A stretch of DNA of 64,000 nucleotides from Onchidella celtica (taxonomy: Eukaryota > Mollusca > Gastropoda > Systellommatophora > Onchidiidae): contig OZ007580.1 in assembly GCA_963931925.1 (NCBI GenBank), forward strand, positions 3,271,390 to 3,335,389, written 5' to 3'. The notes beneath the pieces were generated by a model, which searched no databases, was not told the origin of the DNA, and was given only the letters and a program-made list of their open reading frames with translations. Positions 13,019-25,106 of the stretch are shown one piece after another. Within the stretch, counting starts at the first letter, position 1. The number at the start of each line of letters is the position of its first letter. Made by a program: the position numbers and the translations under genes.

Positions 13019-16000
13019 ATGCCTAAGCGGTGTGGTAGATTAGCGATGATGCTAACAACGTGCACAAACATCTTGACAAAGAAGAGTTGGATTGTTATCT
13101 TTTCTCTAGCAGTTTCATCTTTGTTTTCTTCCTCTTCGTCATCATCATCCTCATGTTGTAAAGGCGCCTTGCGGGCAGTGCCAGGTTTAAACCAAGAGAC
13201 CTACAGCAAGCCAGGTGATATTAACATTGGAGCATTAATGTGGATGACCTTCACGGATGGCCCTAGCAGCTGCTCTAAGAGGCAAAACCCCGGCGCATTC
13301 AACATCGAGTTTTCAGAGAGTTTGGCTTTCGCCGTCAAGCTGATTAACGACAATCCGAATCTCCTACCCAATGTAACTTTGGGCTTTGTTCAGGTTAACG
13401 AATGTGGCAACGGTAATGTGGCTTTAGCAAAAGCTCTTTCCTTTCTGCATCGTATCAGTAGTGACTCGTCATGCCCCAGTGACAACTTGACCAGTTCTAC
13501 ATATTATATAGGGAATGATGTAAGGGATGAGTCAGAAATGCAGTTTTATGATGTGATTGGCGTTGTAGGACCAGTGACCAGCGCCTCCACTATATCAGTG
13601 TCCAAGCTGTTCTCCACTTCTCAGATACCGATGATAGGTTGTTTGACCACTAGTGATGAGCTCAGCAACAAGTACCTGCACCCGTACTTTCTCAGAGTGA
13701 CCGCACCTGACAAATACCAAACCCGTGCCTTGCTCAGCTTCATCCACAGCAACGGCTGGTCCTATATCTCACTGCTCTATGCTCTAGGTGCTTACGGAGA
13801 AAACGCTTTTGAGAACTTCAAGCAATTTGCTCCAGACTATGGTATATGCATAGCTACGTCTCACCGAGTGGATAGTCATTCTGATTTTCACTATGTCGTT
13901 GCGGATTTGTTGCGTTTTCAACGGGCTCGAGTGGTCATTCTATTTGTGTATAAATCTGATGTACGTGCTGTTTTCGATGAAGTCAGGAAATTTAATGCAA
14001 CCGGTCATTTCATTTGGGTTGGTGGGGATGCCTGGAGTGCTGGATTTCGTGCTGAATTTCAAGGGTATGAAGATGACGTGCTGGGATCATTTTCTATTGC
14101 ATATCATTCTCTTCTGGTGTTGGAATATTACAAGTATCTTCGTGAAAAGGCCCGGATAGATTCTACGACAAATCCCTGGTTTAAACCAACCTGGGAAGGT
14201 TTGACGGGTTGTTCGTTTGGTTTGGATAACTGTGAGCTAGATGTGGATATACTGGCCACCGAGAATTTTACTTTTGAAAAGACAACATCATTATACATAG
14301 ATGCTATGTTTTCATTCGCCCACGCAGCCCACAATTTAATATCTGATGTTTGTCCCCAAGCAACAGGAATAGAGACCAGGCGATGCATCAAAGGTAATCT
14401 TTTACTTCAGTATCTCCAGAATGTTTCTTTCCTCGGATATAACGGATTAATCAAATTTAATGAAGAAGGCGACGTCGAGGGAATGTACGAGATCAATCAA
14501 GTCGTTTTTGATTATAAAGATATTGATTTGGTTAATGTAAGCTCGACCGTGGGGCTGGAGGCAAAAACTGTGGCTTTGTACGATGTTGCAAATGATACCA
14601 TCAGGTACACGGGGAGGAATATTACCTGGGAATATTTTAAACGTGAAGGAGAACGTTTCTTTTTCCATTATGAAGACACAGTGCCCGAATCTGTCTGTAG
14701 TGAACCGTGTAAATTTGGTGAATACAAAATACAGAGAGAAGTACAATGTTGTTGGGATTGTTACAAATGTCGAGACAACGAGAAACTGGTCAGGGGAAAT
14801 ACAAGTTGTCAAGTTTGTCCACCGTTTACCTGGCCCGACCCCGGGACAGTTTTCACCACGTGCAGGTTGATCTCACCAACGTATCCCACCCTGGCAGACC
14901 CTCTCTCAGTGCTGCAAATGTGCCTGGGTTTAGCCGCACTGGCTTGTACTTTCCTTGTTGCCATGGGTTACGTGTACTTCCGGGACACCCGTATTATCAA
15001 AGCCACAAGTCGTGAGCTTAGTGCACTTCAACTCGCTGCATTGTTTGTTGGATACGTCACTGTCATACTTTTCCAAACTCCACCTACACACGGGACCTGT
15101 GGCGCCCTCTACTTCCTGTTCTGTCTGAGCTTTGCGTGTCTTTACTCCCCCTTGCTGGTAAAAACAATACGCATCTACCGAATTTTCCGGAATGGCGCAA
15201 AAAGCACTCGGCGCCCACGCTTTGTGAGTCCACAGTCACAGCTGATAGTGTCAGCTATTCTGATTGGAATTCAGGTAAGCTGAAAAATACAACAAACCCT
15301 TATTGCATCTAGTTCACGTTCAGAAACATTTCATTCAAGGTGTATTGCACTAAGCCCGGAACAGCACAGTCAGCCGCTGGCAGACAAGAAGTGCACACGA
15401 TATTTTTCTACATGTTCTTAGTAAATCCAGGAAGACTCTATCATACCATGTACGGAACGGGAAAATGAGCTGCTGGCAGGCAAGAAGGGTAAACCATAAT
15501 TTCATCATATATTTTCTTAGTAAATCCGTGAAGACCCTACCTTACAAAGGGCCGTCAGACACAGTTATCTTCTGCCACTACTTCTTGGGTGTACAGTTTG
15601 CTGGCGGCCACTGGCTGTAACGTTTGGGGCTTAGTTTGATGCCTCCCTAATCATTCCAGGTGAGGCGTCATCATTGTTTCCCTCAGCTCAGTGGCTTTCA
15701 GACTGCCAGGTCACCTTCTTTCCCTTGCAGTCCAGGTTTCTTCAATTCCTGCCCCGGTTGGAATGGTCATCTCATACTTTTTTTTTTTTTTAAACCATTG
15801 CTCTTTTAAAGAAGTCTGTGCATGTTTTTCAAACCTCAGTAATTCTTTTTTTTTTATTCTATTGAATAGTCTCAAATGGACTTCTGTTTGGAGCAGCCCT
15901 TCCATGTGGTGACAGATTAATTCATGATTGTCTTTACAGTTATGTGTATTGATATTTCATTTGATATGTATTTACACAGTGTGTGGCATACAATGCATCC

Positions 16001-17029
16001 TAGTTTTGAGTTTCTACATTGGTAAAAATTATTTCCCTTCATAGTCAAGTGCCTCTCGTTTAAAATCCATTGCTTGATTTTCTTTTATCACAAATTTTGC
16101 TCACGCTGTTGTCGTTATTGTATTTAGGGGCAGTATGATTATTTTTTACCTTCCGAACAGTAGGAATAGAGCACGACCATAGTTAGATTACATTTGTATA
16201 AAAAAAAAAATATACCGTAACCTGACTCAATTCTTCAAAGGAATTTCAGTACACACCATAGATGGCAGTAACAACTTCAGTTTTGTTGTTGGAATAATGC
16301 CCAGTTCCAGCTTAAGCAAGGTTTATGGTGGCACTGTCAACTCTGATTTGATTCAGAATGACAGCTCATAAACATTTGTCGGACAATTAGATAGAGAGTC
16401 TTCCCTTTCACGAGTTTGTGTCTGACAAGGCTGTTTTATTTTAGTCATACTCATTCAATATTATTTTCTTTTTTTTATGAAATTATCATACTTGTCCATT
16501 GATGTTGTGCCATATTCTCCAGGTCTTTCTTTGCCTTTACACGTACATGGTGTGCGGACCAACAGCTAAATCTACCCAGCCCATTCCTACCGAACAGTTT
16601 GTCGAACTCTCTTGTGACATGACGTTTCCAGGTCTAGCCTCGTTCCTGACCTATAACCTCCTACTGATCTCCCTATGTTCCACACTGGCCTTTAAAACTC
16701 GGAAACTCCCAGACAATTTCAACGAATCAAAATTTATCTCTATGTGCGTGTCCACTACGCTGGTCATCTGGGTAGCCTTTGTGCCCACCTATTTCACGTC
16801 CAGCCGGAGTTCTATCCGTGTACTGTTGCTGTCTTTGGCTTTATTGCTCAACCAGACAGTGGCCTTGATCTCCCTGTTCGTACCCAAGATCTACGCGTCA
16901 GTTTACGTGGACACAGCTGATCTGGTTCCAGGACCTTCACAGACAAATGTGACAACTTTGAATCCATCAGCGACCGGACTGACAAGCCGTATTACGCCTT
17001 TATCAAGACCCAACGTTGAACATTCGTAA
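13019..17029 (+). CDS. Metabotropic glutamate receptor-like class C GPCR (two exons)
   Basis: The gene is predicted as exon 1 13019-15274 (752 codons) joined in phase 0 to exon 2 16523-17029, giving about 920 residues. An N-terminal hydrophobic stretch (residues 23-45, ending in a serine run) looks like a signal peptide. Residues about 50-545 form a Venus flytrap domain with LPNVTLGF, GPVTSAST (184), TTS (210-212), Tyr259 in GAYGEN and Asp337 in GGDAW, at positions where mGluRs contact their amino-acid ligand. A cysteine-rich domain starts near Cys560. Seven membrane segments begin near residue 629; IIKATSRELS follows TM1 and FVPKIY ends TM7. The tail is short (about 40 residues), with no Homer-type PPxxF motif seen. 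Family membership is secure from domain order. Glutamate as ligand is inference; it could be another amino-acid-sensing member. The start is the first ATG ahead of the signal-like stretch. Confidence 0.9.
15275..16522 (+). other. Intron of the GPCR gene
   Basis: The donor GTAAGC follows codon CAG at 15272-15274, and the acceptor TTCTCCAG ends at 16522. The intron is phase 0 and falls inside TM4: exon 1 ends ILIGIQ and exon 2 opens VFLCLY, which restores a continuous hydrophobic helix. Without splicing, exon 1 would stop two codons later at 15281. It contains T-runs but no coding signal. Confidence 0.85.
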
Positions 17030-17196
17030 CTTTAAGACAGGAAATTCAAAGCTCTGGTAAATTTAGAATAATGTCAAGTCTGTTTTGCCTCCGCATTGAT
17101 TTTGATTCGTTGGCTGGTTTGCATTGCGAGTACGGGAGTCGCTGGGAACCAACCAGAGGCGAGCTAAAAGTAGTACACAATGGCACGTGTGCACAT

Positions 17197-17416
17197 GTTC
17201 AATGGGCGACGTTCGGTCAATTCCTTTGTTTACACGGATAGTAGGGAATCTGACCATCTTGGATCCATCTTTTCCCCCCCTGTCATAAAAATCAACCACA
17301 ATGCAACTAGCAGGCATTTTTTCCGCCTAGACAAATCTGGAAGTTACACTCATCAGCTGATCGACCGGGAATCTTTAGTGTCGGAAAAAAAACCCAAAAA
17401 TGCTCTGTGACGTCAT
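17197..17416 (+). repeat. Dispersed repeat, copy 1 (split by solo LTR)
   Basis: This segment aligns to 43492-43752 with shared blocks such as CATGTTCAATGGG, CAATGCAACTAGCAGGCAT and CTTTAGTGTCGG. The alignment resumes after the solo LTR at 18651-18672 (GCTCATTCTA against GCACATTCTA at 43732). The family is unrecognised. Both copies are open in one frame over the second half, but an indel shifts the frame in the first half, so coding is doubtful. Confidence 0.75.
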
Positions 17417-18645
17417 TGTCATGATTCAGATGTTATTAAAACTCACGCAGAGAGTGAGTTGTTTTTTTTACCAGGGCCATGAAAAATTGGCTGGTGGCCT
17501 TGAACGGTCCTCGCCAAATTATAGTTGGTGAGTAAATAAATGTAAAGTTAAACTGTTAGATTCACGCTTGTGGGTTTTAATGTTCGTGATTAATAAGTAA
17601 TGGAGTAGGGGTGAAACAAGGTGGGGCTAGTTGACATTGTTAAGTATGACTAGACAAGTTTTTGCACGTTAACTGGCTGGTAGAATAGTGCAGACGTATT
17701 ACTACAATTAAAATGGTGGGAGGTTTCGACCTATGAGATAGCTGAACTAATTGGGCCAGCGGACTAGCACGCTGGGTAGTTAGATAGTATATAACATCGT
17801 GTAACGTTCAGATTAGGTGAATACAGACGAGCAGAAGCATCGTGTCGTGAAGTATCTCCGGTTGACCAGTACCTGAACTGTGTGCTTTGAAGACAAGAAG
17901 TCCTTGCTAACGGACTGACTGAGCTCTAGAAAGAAAGGTCTGAGTGGGCTGACCTTTGAAAGCCCACGCTGCGCTAGATTGATGTTCGCGCCTACCAGTA
18001 GGCGTGAGCAATGGTAATATATCTTATTTATTCAAGTATAATAGAGATCGGAGATAGAGAGAGAACTACAGCCTCATAGGAAGACTAAGGAAACCCCAGC
18101 TGGCACTCGACCACGAGTGTCCTGTATCATAGATCTATTGCCATAGTATGATTGGAATAATATAGCACATTGTTGATGAATTGAATAGTGATTGTGCATA
18201 AAATATAGTCTTTTGGCAACTGCTTAAATTACCTACAAGCCGAAGAGTGCTTCTGTAGGCTTTGAACGTACTGGGCTCTCCTAACATTTAAGCCCATATG
18301 ATTTATGGAGAGTTTGCCTGGCGACTGGCCAGTGGCGACTCAACTGTCACTTTAAATTGATATCTAGTTTCGTATAATATACCTATTTGCTATTGATTGC
18401 AGTACCTCCATAGTTACATGAATATCATTGGTTAAGTTATTAATTAGAGTTTTTTTTTGGTTTGGATATATACCCCTATTGTCTTTTGTTTTGTTATTAA
18501 TATTTATGTAAACTATGGCCTGACCGGCCTGACATATATACGCTCTAGTTATTTAATAATTTTCTTGTGTGGTTGTGTCCGAGTGTGAGTTAGCTGCCTC
18601 TCGTGCAGTCGTAACATCCCCAAGACCCTAACTCTGCTCGTGACA
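17417..18645 (+). mobile_element. Solo LTR (family of LTR element 2)
   Basis: A 1229-bp LTR begins TGTCATGATT and ends CTCGTGACA. It is flanked by a perfect 5-bp duplication GTCAT (17412-17416 and 18646-18650). It is the reverse complement of the LTRs at 51138-55823 and 63295-64000, with high visual identity. A TATATAA box lies at 17788-17794. With no internal sequence and intact target duplications, it is the product of LTR-LTR recombination. It lies about 390 bp after the GPCR stop in the same orientation, and AATAAA at 17535-17540 is the first canonical poly(A) signal found downstream of that gene. Confidence 0.93.
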
Positions 18646-18650
18646 GTCAT

Positions 18651-20129
18651 GCTCATTCTACCAATAATAGACCTGCCAGACTGGCGAAACTGAAACAAGT
18701 CTACCTCATTAGCTTGGGCACGTCAAGACTGTTGTGAGTCAGATGGTGCCAAACAAAGACCTCGAGCATTGAGTCAAAACAGATGCAGAACAGCCGTGGC
18801 TCATTGCACCAGCAGCCTGACGAGAAGGAAATGCCATGATCCAATACAGAAAACCTCAACACAGAATCCCAGACTGGTTCATTGCACCCTTTAACCCATT
18901 CGTCTACTGCAGAAAACAGAACAGATCAGTTTCTAACTAGGAAAAGCTAGCGCCACCGAAATCATGACATTGCCAGTCTAATATCTGGAAAAGAATTAGC
19001 CAGTTTTAAAGATAAGCAAAGTGTCATGAGCTACGTTAGTCCCAAAAATATAGTAATGGGTCAAGCAAGTTGTTTGTTTCACTGAGACGCCGCGCACTCA
19101 GCTGACCTCGTGAACCAAAGGTTTGGAAAGGGAAATGCAAGGGATGTTGTTGTTGATAGACGCCTCACGTCTAGCCAGCTGACCTCGTCTGGATCAGTGG
19201 GGGTTAGAGCAGCAGTCTGCAGTATCTGACCAATGAAACTGGCAGATTTAATTTTATTCAAAAGCTATTTCTGGAAACGTCCTTGGCCTTGGTTGCCGCT
19301 TTTTTTGCAGAGTGTAGATAAACTGACCAATCAGGTCAATGAGTAATAAGGCAGCGTAGGAATTTAGCTGGGACAATGACCCTATTTAGAACAGCTCGTC
19401 AGCTGGAGTACTATTTAGACAAATACGATGGCTGCAACCTAATCGCGAGGTGTTTCAGTGCTTTTAGATCTTTTCCACTAGAGCAAAAAAGTCCGTAGAC
19501 GAATAATGCTTAAAACTGTACTTGACGAAGGAGCTAAGCAAGAGAAAGATAGCTCATGTCCTAGTATACAACTTGTTCAGCCTGTATTGGATTTATCTCG
19601 GTCATTACACTGACCGGGAGCAATGATACGTTTCTTAGTTGATTGTGTTACCCAACTAGATCTAGATGTGTCCACCAGGAGTTCTACCTGAGTTACACAA
19701 CGTGTGCTTTCAAGAGCTGCCACCTGGGACAAATTATTTTCCATAATAGAACGTTTGGAGTGAAATTTGTGTGAATGGAATTTACTTGTATCTATTTGGA
19801 GAGTCTAGTAAATGTAAGAATTGAATTGTGTCTTTTTGAAACTAATTAAGTGCCAGGATCTTTTAGATCTTCTTCAGATTGAGCTTGTATTTGCCATAAT
19901 TAGCACAGAGTCTTGGTCCTTTGACAGTGAGACATGTAACTTACTGATGAACTGATCTTATAACAGTTATCCACTTAAATTACGTGAAGGGGAGTTATTA
20001 ACAGCAGTGGGGAGTTATGTGTGTAAGCAGTTGGATTTAAATCTATATCATATTCTTGATTTGCAGTTGCTCTAGATTTCACAAACCTATAACTCGTTTT
20101 TAAATTCTTTTTGATCCTAGAATAAATTG
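18651..20129. other. Non-coding stretch, no gene seen
   Basis: The longest frames are about 60 codons, without domains. Two copies of AGCTGACCTCGT lie about 80 bases apart (near 19098 and 19180). Part of this stretch may be the decayed body of the LTR whose U5-like end is at 20130-20245, but no clear alignment was found. Confidence 0.5.
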
Positions 20130-20245
20130 TTGCGGCCCTGCAGGCCTGATCCATATTGTTACTATTCTCGTTGGATTAGTATTTTGCTTGTGTGTGTTTG
20201 CGAGTGTGATTTAGACCCTCTCATGGAAGTCGAACCATATCCTTT
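20130..20245 (+). mobile_element. Degenerate LTR fragment (R/U5-like)
   Basis: AATAAA is followed by the hairpin-capable GGCCCTGCAGGCC, then a GTGTG-rich stretch and GGAAGTCGAACC. The same order occurs at the end of the solo LTR (GGCCTGACCGGCC, GTGTGGTTGTGTCC, GCAGTCGTAAC) and in the reverse complements of 21322-23310 and 56392-57654. No TG/CA ends or target duplication could be fixed. Confidence 0.4.
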
Positions 20246-21321
20246 AGTAAAGCGCTAAATCCACTTGTTGAGACAAAGTGTCCCACATTTTTTGAATTTC
20301 AAATTTCACCATCGACGACAAAATCTGGGGTTACCCTGTCTTTGTGAGAAGTTTCATTTCCAGTCCAAAGCATTGCAAGGTAAATAAGACCTTAACATTG
20401 GGCACGGGACAAAAGTCTTTTTCTTCAATTTTCTCAAACTGTTTTTTTTTTTTTTGGATAGCCACTATGTTTAAACTGACTAGCTTGACAGTACAAATTC
20501 CATGTTATGTCATTTGCGTGTGTGTTGATGTTTCTTAGAGACTGTGTACGTGCGTGTGCGTGTGTGTGTGTGTGTTCATGTATCGCGTATGCTTTTTGAT
20601 AAATTAGTTTTTGTTTGTTTGTCTTTGTTGTTTTTGTGTTGTGTGTGGGTTTTTTTTTATGTATCCACTGTGTCGCGATGTGGGTTACATGGGGATATTT
20701 CGACTGACACTCTTTCGAGGTCCGCTCCCACAATCGACGAACACACAAAAATAAATACTTGCACTCTAAAAACTAAATAAATCAATTGCTTTCAATTTTA
20801 GCAGAACTGTAGGGCAGTTTAATTACAGGAATTAATGTAACAAATATAATTATAAATATAAATATCAATTCAAAGGCAACTGAATCTAACTAATGAAACT
20901 ACAGCTTTCTATAAAGACTAACTTATTCACTCTAACTACTTGCAGGTCATATGAGTTATATGGCAAATAGAATCCGCGCACGTGGCGACGGATATAACAG
21001 TTTAAATTCTATTAATTCAATGAGACATGTTAGGATATGGACATTTCCTCTAGACACGCCATGGAGAATGCTTGTACAACCATGCGTTGTCTGGCGGTAG
21101 CTCTGAAACTGTCTTCAAAAGTAAGTAGAACGGTTCACTTTCATCATTACAAATTAGTATGGACTCTCACCATGCGGCCCTCACTAGGAGTGAGAGCGCT
21201 GGATGTAAACGCTGTGGGTTTATATCAAACCAAGTAGCTTAGGCTCTGGAGCTTTAAATCAGGCTCCTCACAATGGACTGCTCAACTGCGTCTCTATGTC
21301 CCTCATCTGGCTGAGGACTAT
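20246..21321. other. Non-coding stretch with GT microsatellite
   Basis: It holds a T-run (about 20442-20455), a GT/CGT repeat (about 20535-20575) and AT-rich sequence. No gene is supported. Short frames that span the GT repeat are compositional. Confidence 0.6.
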
Positions 21322-23310
21322 TGTTATGACCCAGTTGTTATGGATTCCCTGGAATCATAATGTTGTGTTGATGGGGTGTTGGTTCGACTGCATTTTTTTA
21401 TAATCGAGAGTTTTTTTGATTTATTATTTATTCCATCTAAGACCTAACTTTCATACCATTCCAAATACTAAAAGACAATCTGATTAAAGTTCAATTCATC
21501 AGACCTGCAGGGTCACATTTATTTATAATAAAGACACTAACAATCTCGACTAGATCTAATTAATTAATAAGGATAAACATCTGTGGCATCACATCCATAA
21601 TTAATAATACTTCCTTCTAAGTCTAGCTCTATACTTTCTCTAATAACATTTAACTCTGGACTCACTAATTATCTGCTTAAACTAGATCTATTAGGTATAT
21701 ATATCTAAAAACTAGATTACTTATTGGATGACAATTACAGTCTCTGAATACATAATGTCATATGGGATATTCTGCCTACAATTCTAGAAGAGAACGAGCC
21801 CGTCAACGACAAGTGACGTCGGCCCAGTTAAGTACAGAGATCTAGATATCTAGATATATCTAGCTCTAGGATGGGCTGGCATTTCCCAGCCTCACCCAGA
21901 TAATTCAATCACAGTTAGTCATACATTTCATACATTAGTTCTAGATGCAGCTCTAGATGGCAGTTAATTTCGCATTCACTCCTGGTGGGTTCCTTCAAGA
22001 CTCTCCTAACGGATAAATGTCGTACGTTTCATTCACTGTCGATGTCATCAAGAGATTCTATCTTCGATTACTTACGATTGGTCTGGCACTAAGGCCAGAA
22101 ACAATATATCAAAGCGGTGTCATGTCAAGCTTATGAATATAAATGACAAGATCAACATCTAGTCATGTTGTATTGGTAAATATTACAATCATCCACTCAA
22201 GTAGGATGCAACTGACTCCTACACACAGGGAAGGCTATGCACGGAGTGAAGTCCCCCGGTCAGCTGCTCTCTCGGCTGCCTATATTATCAATACGCCTTA
22301 ACGGTTAAGTGACGTAGACAAATAAATAGTTCTCACCCCCACGTTGAAAACGGGGTGCTAATCTTCATCGATAGCACATTATCTTTACATTTTAATATCA
22401 GTAGTATATATCTGATTATCTATAGGCCATTCACCATAACACCAGTGATATTCTATCTACTAGCATACTACTGTTTATCTACGCCTTCCTGTTGTTCAAT
22501 AGTTCCCTCTTGCTTAAAATGACGTCATCAAAAAACACCGTCCTTATCTACAACTGACGTACTTCACATGTTATATTTATTCACCTCCTCTCTATAATTA
22601 ATTCGGTTATTTCCCCTTGACCACTAACCTCACACCAATTACATTTGATTATGACAACTATCGCCGACCACCTCGTAAATGGATTGTCTACATGTGGCCC
22701 AGAACTAAGTTCTGTATGGCCTTAAATACTGGTCTGCATCTGCAGCTTACTGTCTAATTCCTGGATTGTGATTGGTGCAACCACTTCTAGCTCAGCTGCC
22801 GAACTGAGTTATTTTAAGTAACAGCCCTACGCAACGACCTTGGGTCGACATCAAAGGTCGAATTACTTCATACAATATAATGTAATTTTATAGCAATAAA
22901 TTCTTAACATGTTCAAAACCCCGAGCTTTTACTCTGGATCACGGTATTTTCTGTAGGTCAACAGACGTCTCAATAACATTTAATTCCTACTCACCCCTTC
23001 CCTCTTTACTAACCCTAGTTCAAAACACGAGATACAACAAGTGCTCAGTCATGCACACCTACGCTGTCCGTCTATCCTTCCCCACACCTTCTGTCTATCT
23101 ATTATAAAAAAAACTGTTCAAAACAAATTGCCCACGAGACCAAGTTATGCTGGCTCGCACAATAATTACGTTTGTAAAAATTACTCACTGCTCTCTCACA
23201 AAAATTTAGTCAGTGGAAACATTTATGAATTAAATCTGTTCTTGACACACTGCATTAGAATGAAGTTAACCACGAGTAGCCATTCAAGTCAAAGCTGTTG
23301 TGGAGAGCAC
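21322..23310 (-). mobile_element. Diverged LTR related to 56392-57654
   Basis: It starts TGTTATGACCC and shares ordered blocks with the solo LTR at 56392-57654. These are GTTCGACTGCATTT, a CCTGCAGGGTC hairpin ahead of TTTATT, CTCTAGGATGGGCTGGCA followed by CCCAGCCTCA, TTACGATT, GGAGTGAAG, GTGATTGGTGC and ATTCAAGTC near the end. About 400 extra bases (roughly 22290-22735) lie in the middle. Minus orientation is inferred from AATAAA then hairpin on that strand. No target duplication was found, so it is old or an end is lost; the right boundary is approximate. Confidence 0.6.
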
Positions 23311-24139
23311 TTACACAATAGAGACTTTGCTCGGATTCTTCCAGTGGTCACGTGCTTGGTGACTACAATGGTCTGAACACTTGAGGAACTTGATGAAATC
23401 AATATTCCCGGCGCTTTGGACAACTGCAAATTGTCTCAAACATGTGTACAGTCTTAGAATATTAATTGTTAATACAATGTCAAGAAAGATACACCCATAA
23501 TTTGTAATTCAAATTAAAGAGGACCCATATGTAATTATTTGAGTTATTTTAAAACATTATTTTAAAAAAAAATGAAATTCCGTGGGGTCGCAGCAAGGCT
23601 TGTAACGCAGTCAACATATGGTACAAAGAAAATGGAAAAGTCGTATGTAGCAAAGCCTCTCATAAGAAATAATACACAAACGATCTTCCCTTTTCCGTTG
23701 AGTTTCACATTTGGAAAAGGAATAGTAAAGAGGTTAATCTTTTCAAAAAATACTGAAAAGGCAAAATCGACAAAATAGACCCTATGATGCCTTTTAACGA
23801 TTTTCTTGCATCAGGTCGTGCCGAAATGTGACTCATTTTGTCGGGCGGCTACACATATAATATTAAAGGCTGAATTTTCTCCAAACTTCGTGTTTCTATT
23901 TAATAATTGAATCGCCAATTGAATCTTTGAAGTCAAAGCCGGCAGATACACTGGCTCTGTACTTTGGAAGTATATCTAGGTGCAGAGGGATTTTGTGTTA
24001 TCGTTTCCATAGGAGGATTCCGGTAAGTGGAACTTAGTTATATGTGGAATTTTGTCTAAAGCGTTCGACTGCTCTTTTTGCCTATTCTGCGCTTCTGTTT
24101 ATCGTGCTCAGCTCACTTATCAAATTTTAGCTGTGCAAG
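23311..24139. other. Non-coding; probably includes the LINE 5' UTR
   Basis: No gene is seen. The part just left of 24140 is probably the 5' untranslated region of the L1/Tx1-like LINE, because GGAGGATTCCGGTAAG and later sequence run without a visible boundary into its ORF1. The 5' end of the LINE was not located and no target duplication matching the 37372 flank was found. Confidence 0.4.
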
Positions 24140-24670
24140 ATGGCGGATTCTAACACGGCGAGCGGGGCTAGTGCGGATATAACTGGGCGCGGGGTGTACT
24201 TTATCTTGCACTCAACCATTGCCCCTCCAGATGGTAGTTTAATTAAGGGACTAGACTTGTGTAGAGCCTGTGAGGCTACGACAGGTCCTCAAGGCATTGA
24301 GGGAGCTCAGAAGATTGGGGGATTGTGGAGGATTTATGTCAAAGGGGCGGGGGCTAGACAAAAATTGCTTACTCAAGGGATTAACTTCATGGGCCAATCG
24401 GTGTCACTATTGGCAAGAAATCCCTTTGCGTTCTCGGATACAGGACGGAGCACTACGAAGATTATTATCGGAGGTATACCTCTGTCAGTAAGTAACGAGG
24501 AGATAGAGAACGCGTTAACTGTCAAAGGGGTAGTGCTAAGGTCAGCAATAAAAGAGGAACACTATAGAGGCGAGAACGGAGGGTGGACTGGGTATAAAAC
24601 AGGCAGGCGCTTTATGTACACAGACATCCCTGCAATCAATTTAGAAGTTTCCATACAGGACACCAGTTGA
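24140..24670 (+). pseudogene. L1/Tx1-like LINE ORF1, first part
   Basis: A 176-codon frame begins in the context AAGATGGCGG. It is inferred to be the RNA-binding ORF1 of the LINE whose ORF2 follows at 25107, from position, orientation and size. It has a GVYFILHSTIAPPD region and a second block IIIGGIPLSVSNEEIENAL that resembles an RRM-like fold. It stops at 24668-24670, and a hydrophilic stretch continues in another frame to 25031. The CCHC knuckles common in Tx1-type ORF1 proteins are absent, so an internal deletion or frameshift near 24650 is likely. Confidence 0.55.
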
Positions 24671-24701
24671 CGATGACAACGACAAAGGGGAAAACATATC
24701 A

Positions 24702-25031
24702 GTGACACACAATGACATTCCAAACACAGAGCACGATTCAGACAAGCACACAACAAACACAAGTATTCGCTCACCTACTTATGCAGATACAACTAGCCAG
24801 GGAACACACAACAGTAGACCAAAAACAAGAGACAGAACAGGTGAACGAGGAACAGGTAAACAAACAAACATAAAACAAATGATGTTAAACCGCTCACGGA
24901 GTATGTCGTGTCGAGGACAACAACGCTCACACAGCCTACAGAACAAAAGAGCCGGCGACACAATTGATTCACCAAAGGAGGAGGAGGAAACAGAAGGCTG
25001 CGAGCACAGCCAACAGGGAAAGGAAACCTAA
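24702..25031 (+). pseudogene. L1/Tx1-like LINE ORF1, C-terminal remnant
   Basis: A 109-codon hydrophilic frame, rich in Ser, Thr, Arg, Gln and Glu, lies one base out of phase with 24140-24670 and ends 75 bases before ORF2. It has no domain. Composition and position fit the low-complexity tail of a LINE ORF1 protein separated from its N-terminal half by a frameshift or deletion. Confidence 0.4.
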
Positions 25032-25106
25032 TTTGAACCCCCCTCGTGTGTGACCACCGGGAAACGACAAGGACCGATAAAGGACTACGCTTTCAGAAAA
25101 AACCCC

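Noticed and set aside
17180-17410. 76-codon frame in dispersed repeat copy 1, matched by a frame in copy 2
   Set aside because: The similarity is real at DNA level, but a 7-base indel puts the first halves in different frames, so protein-level conservation is not supported.
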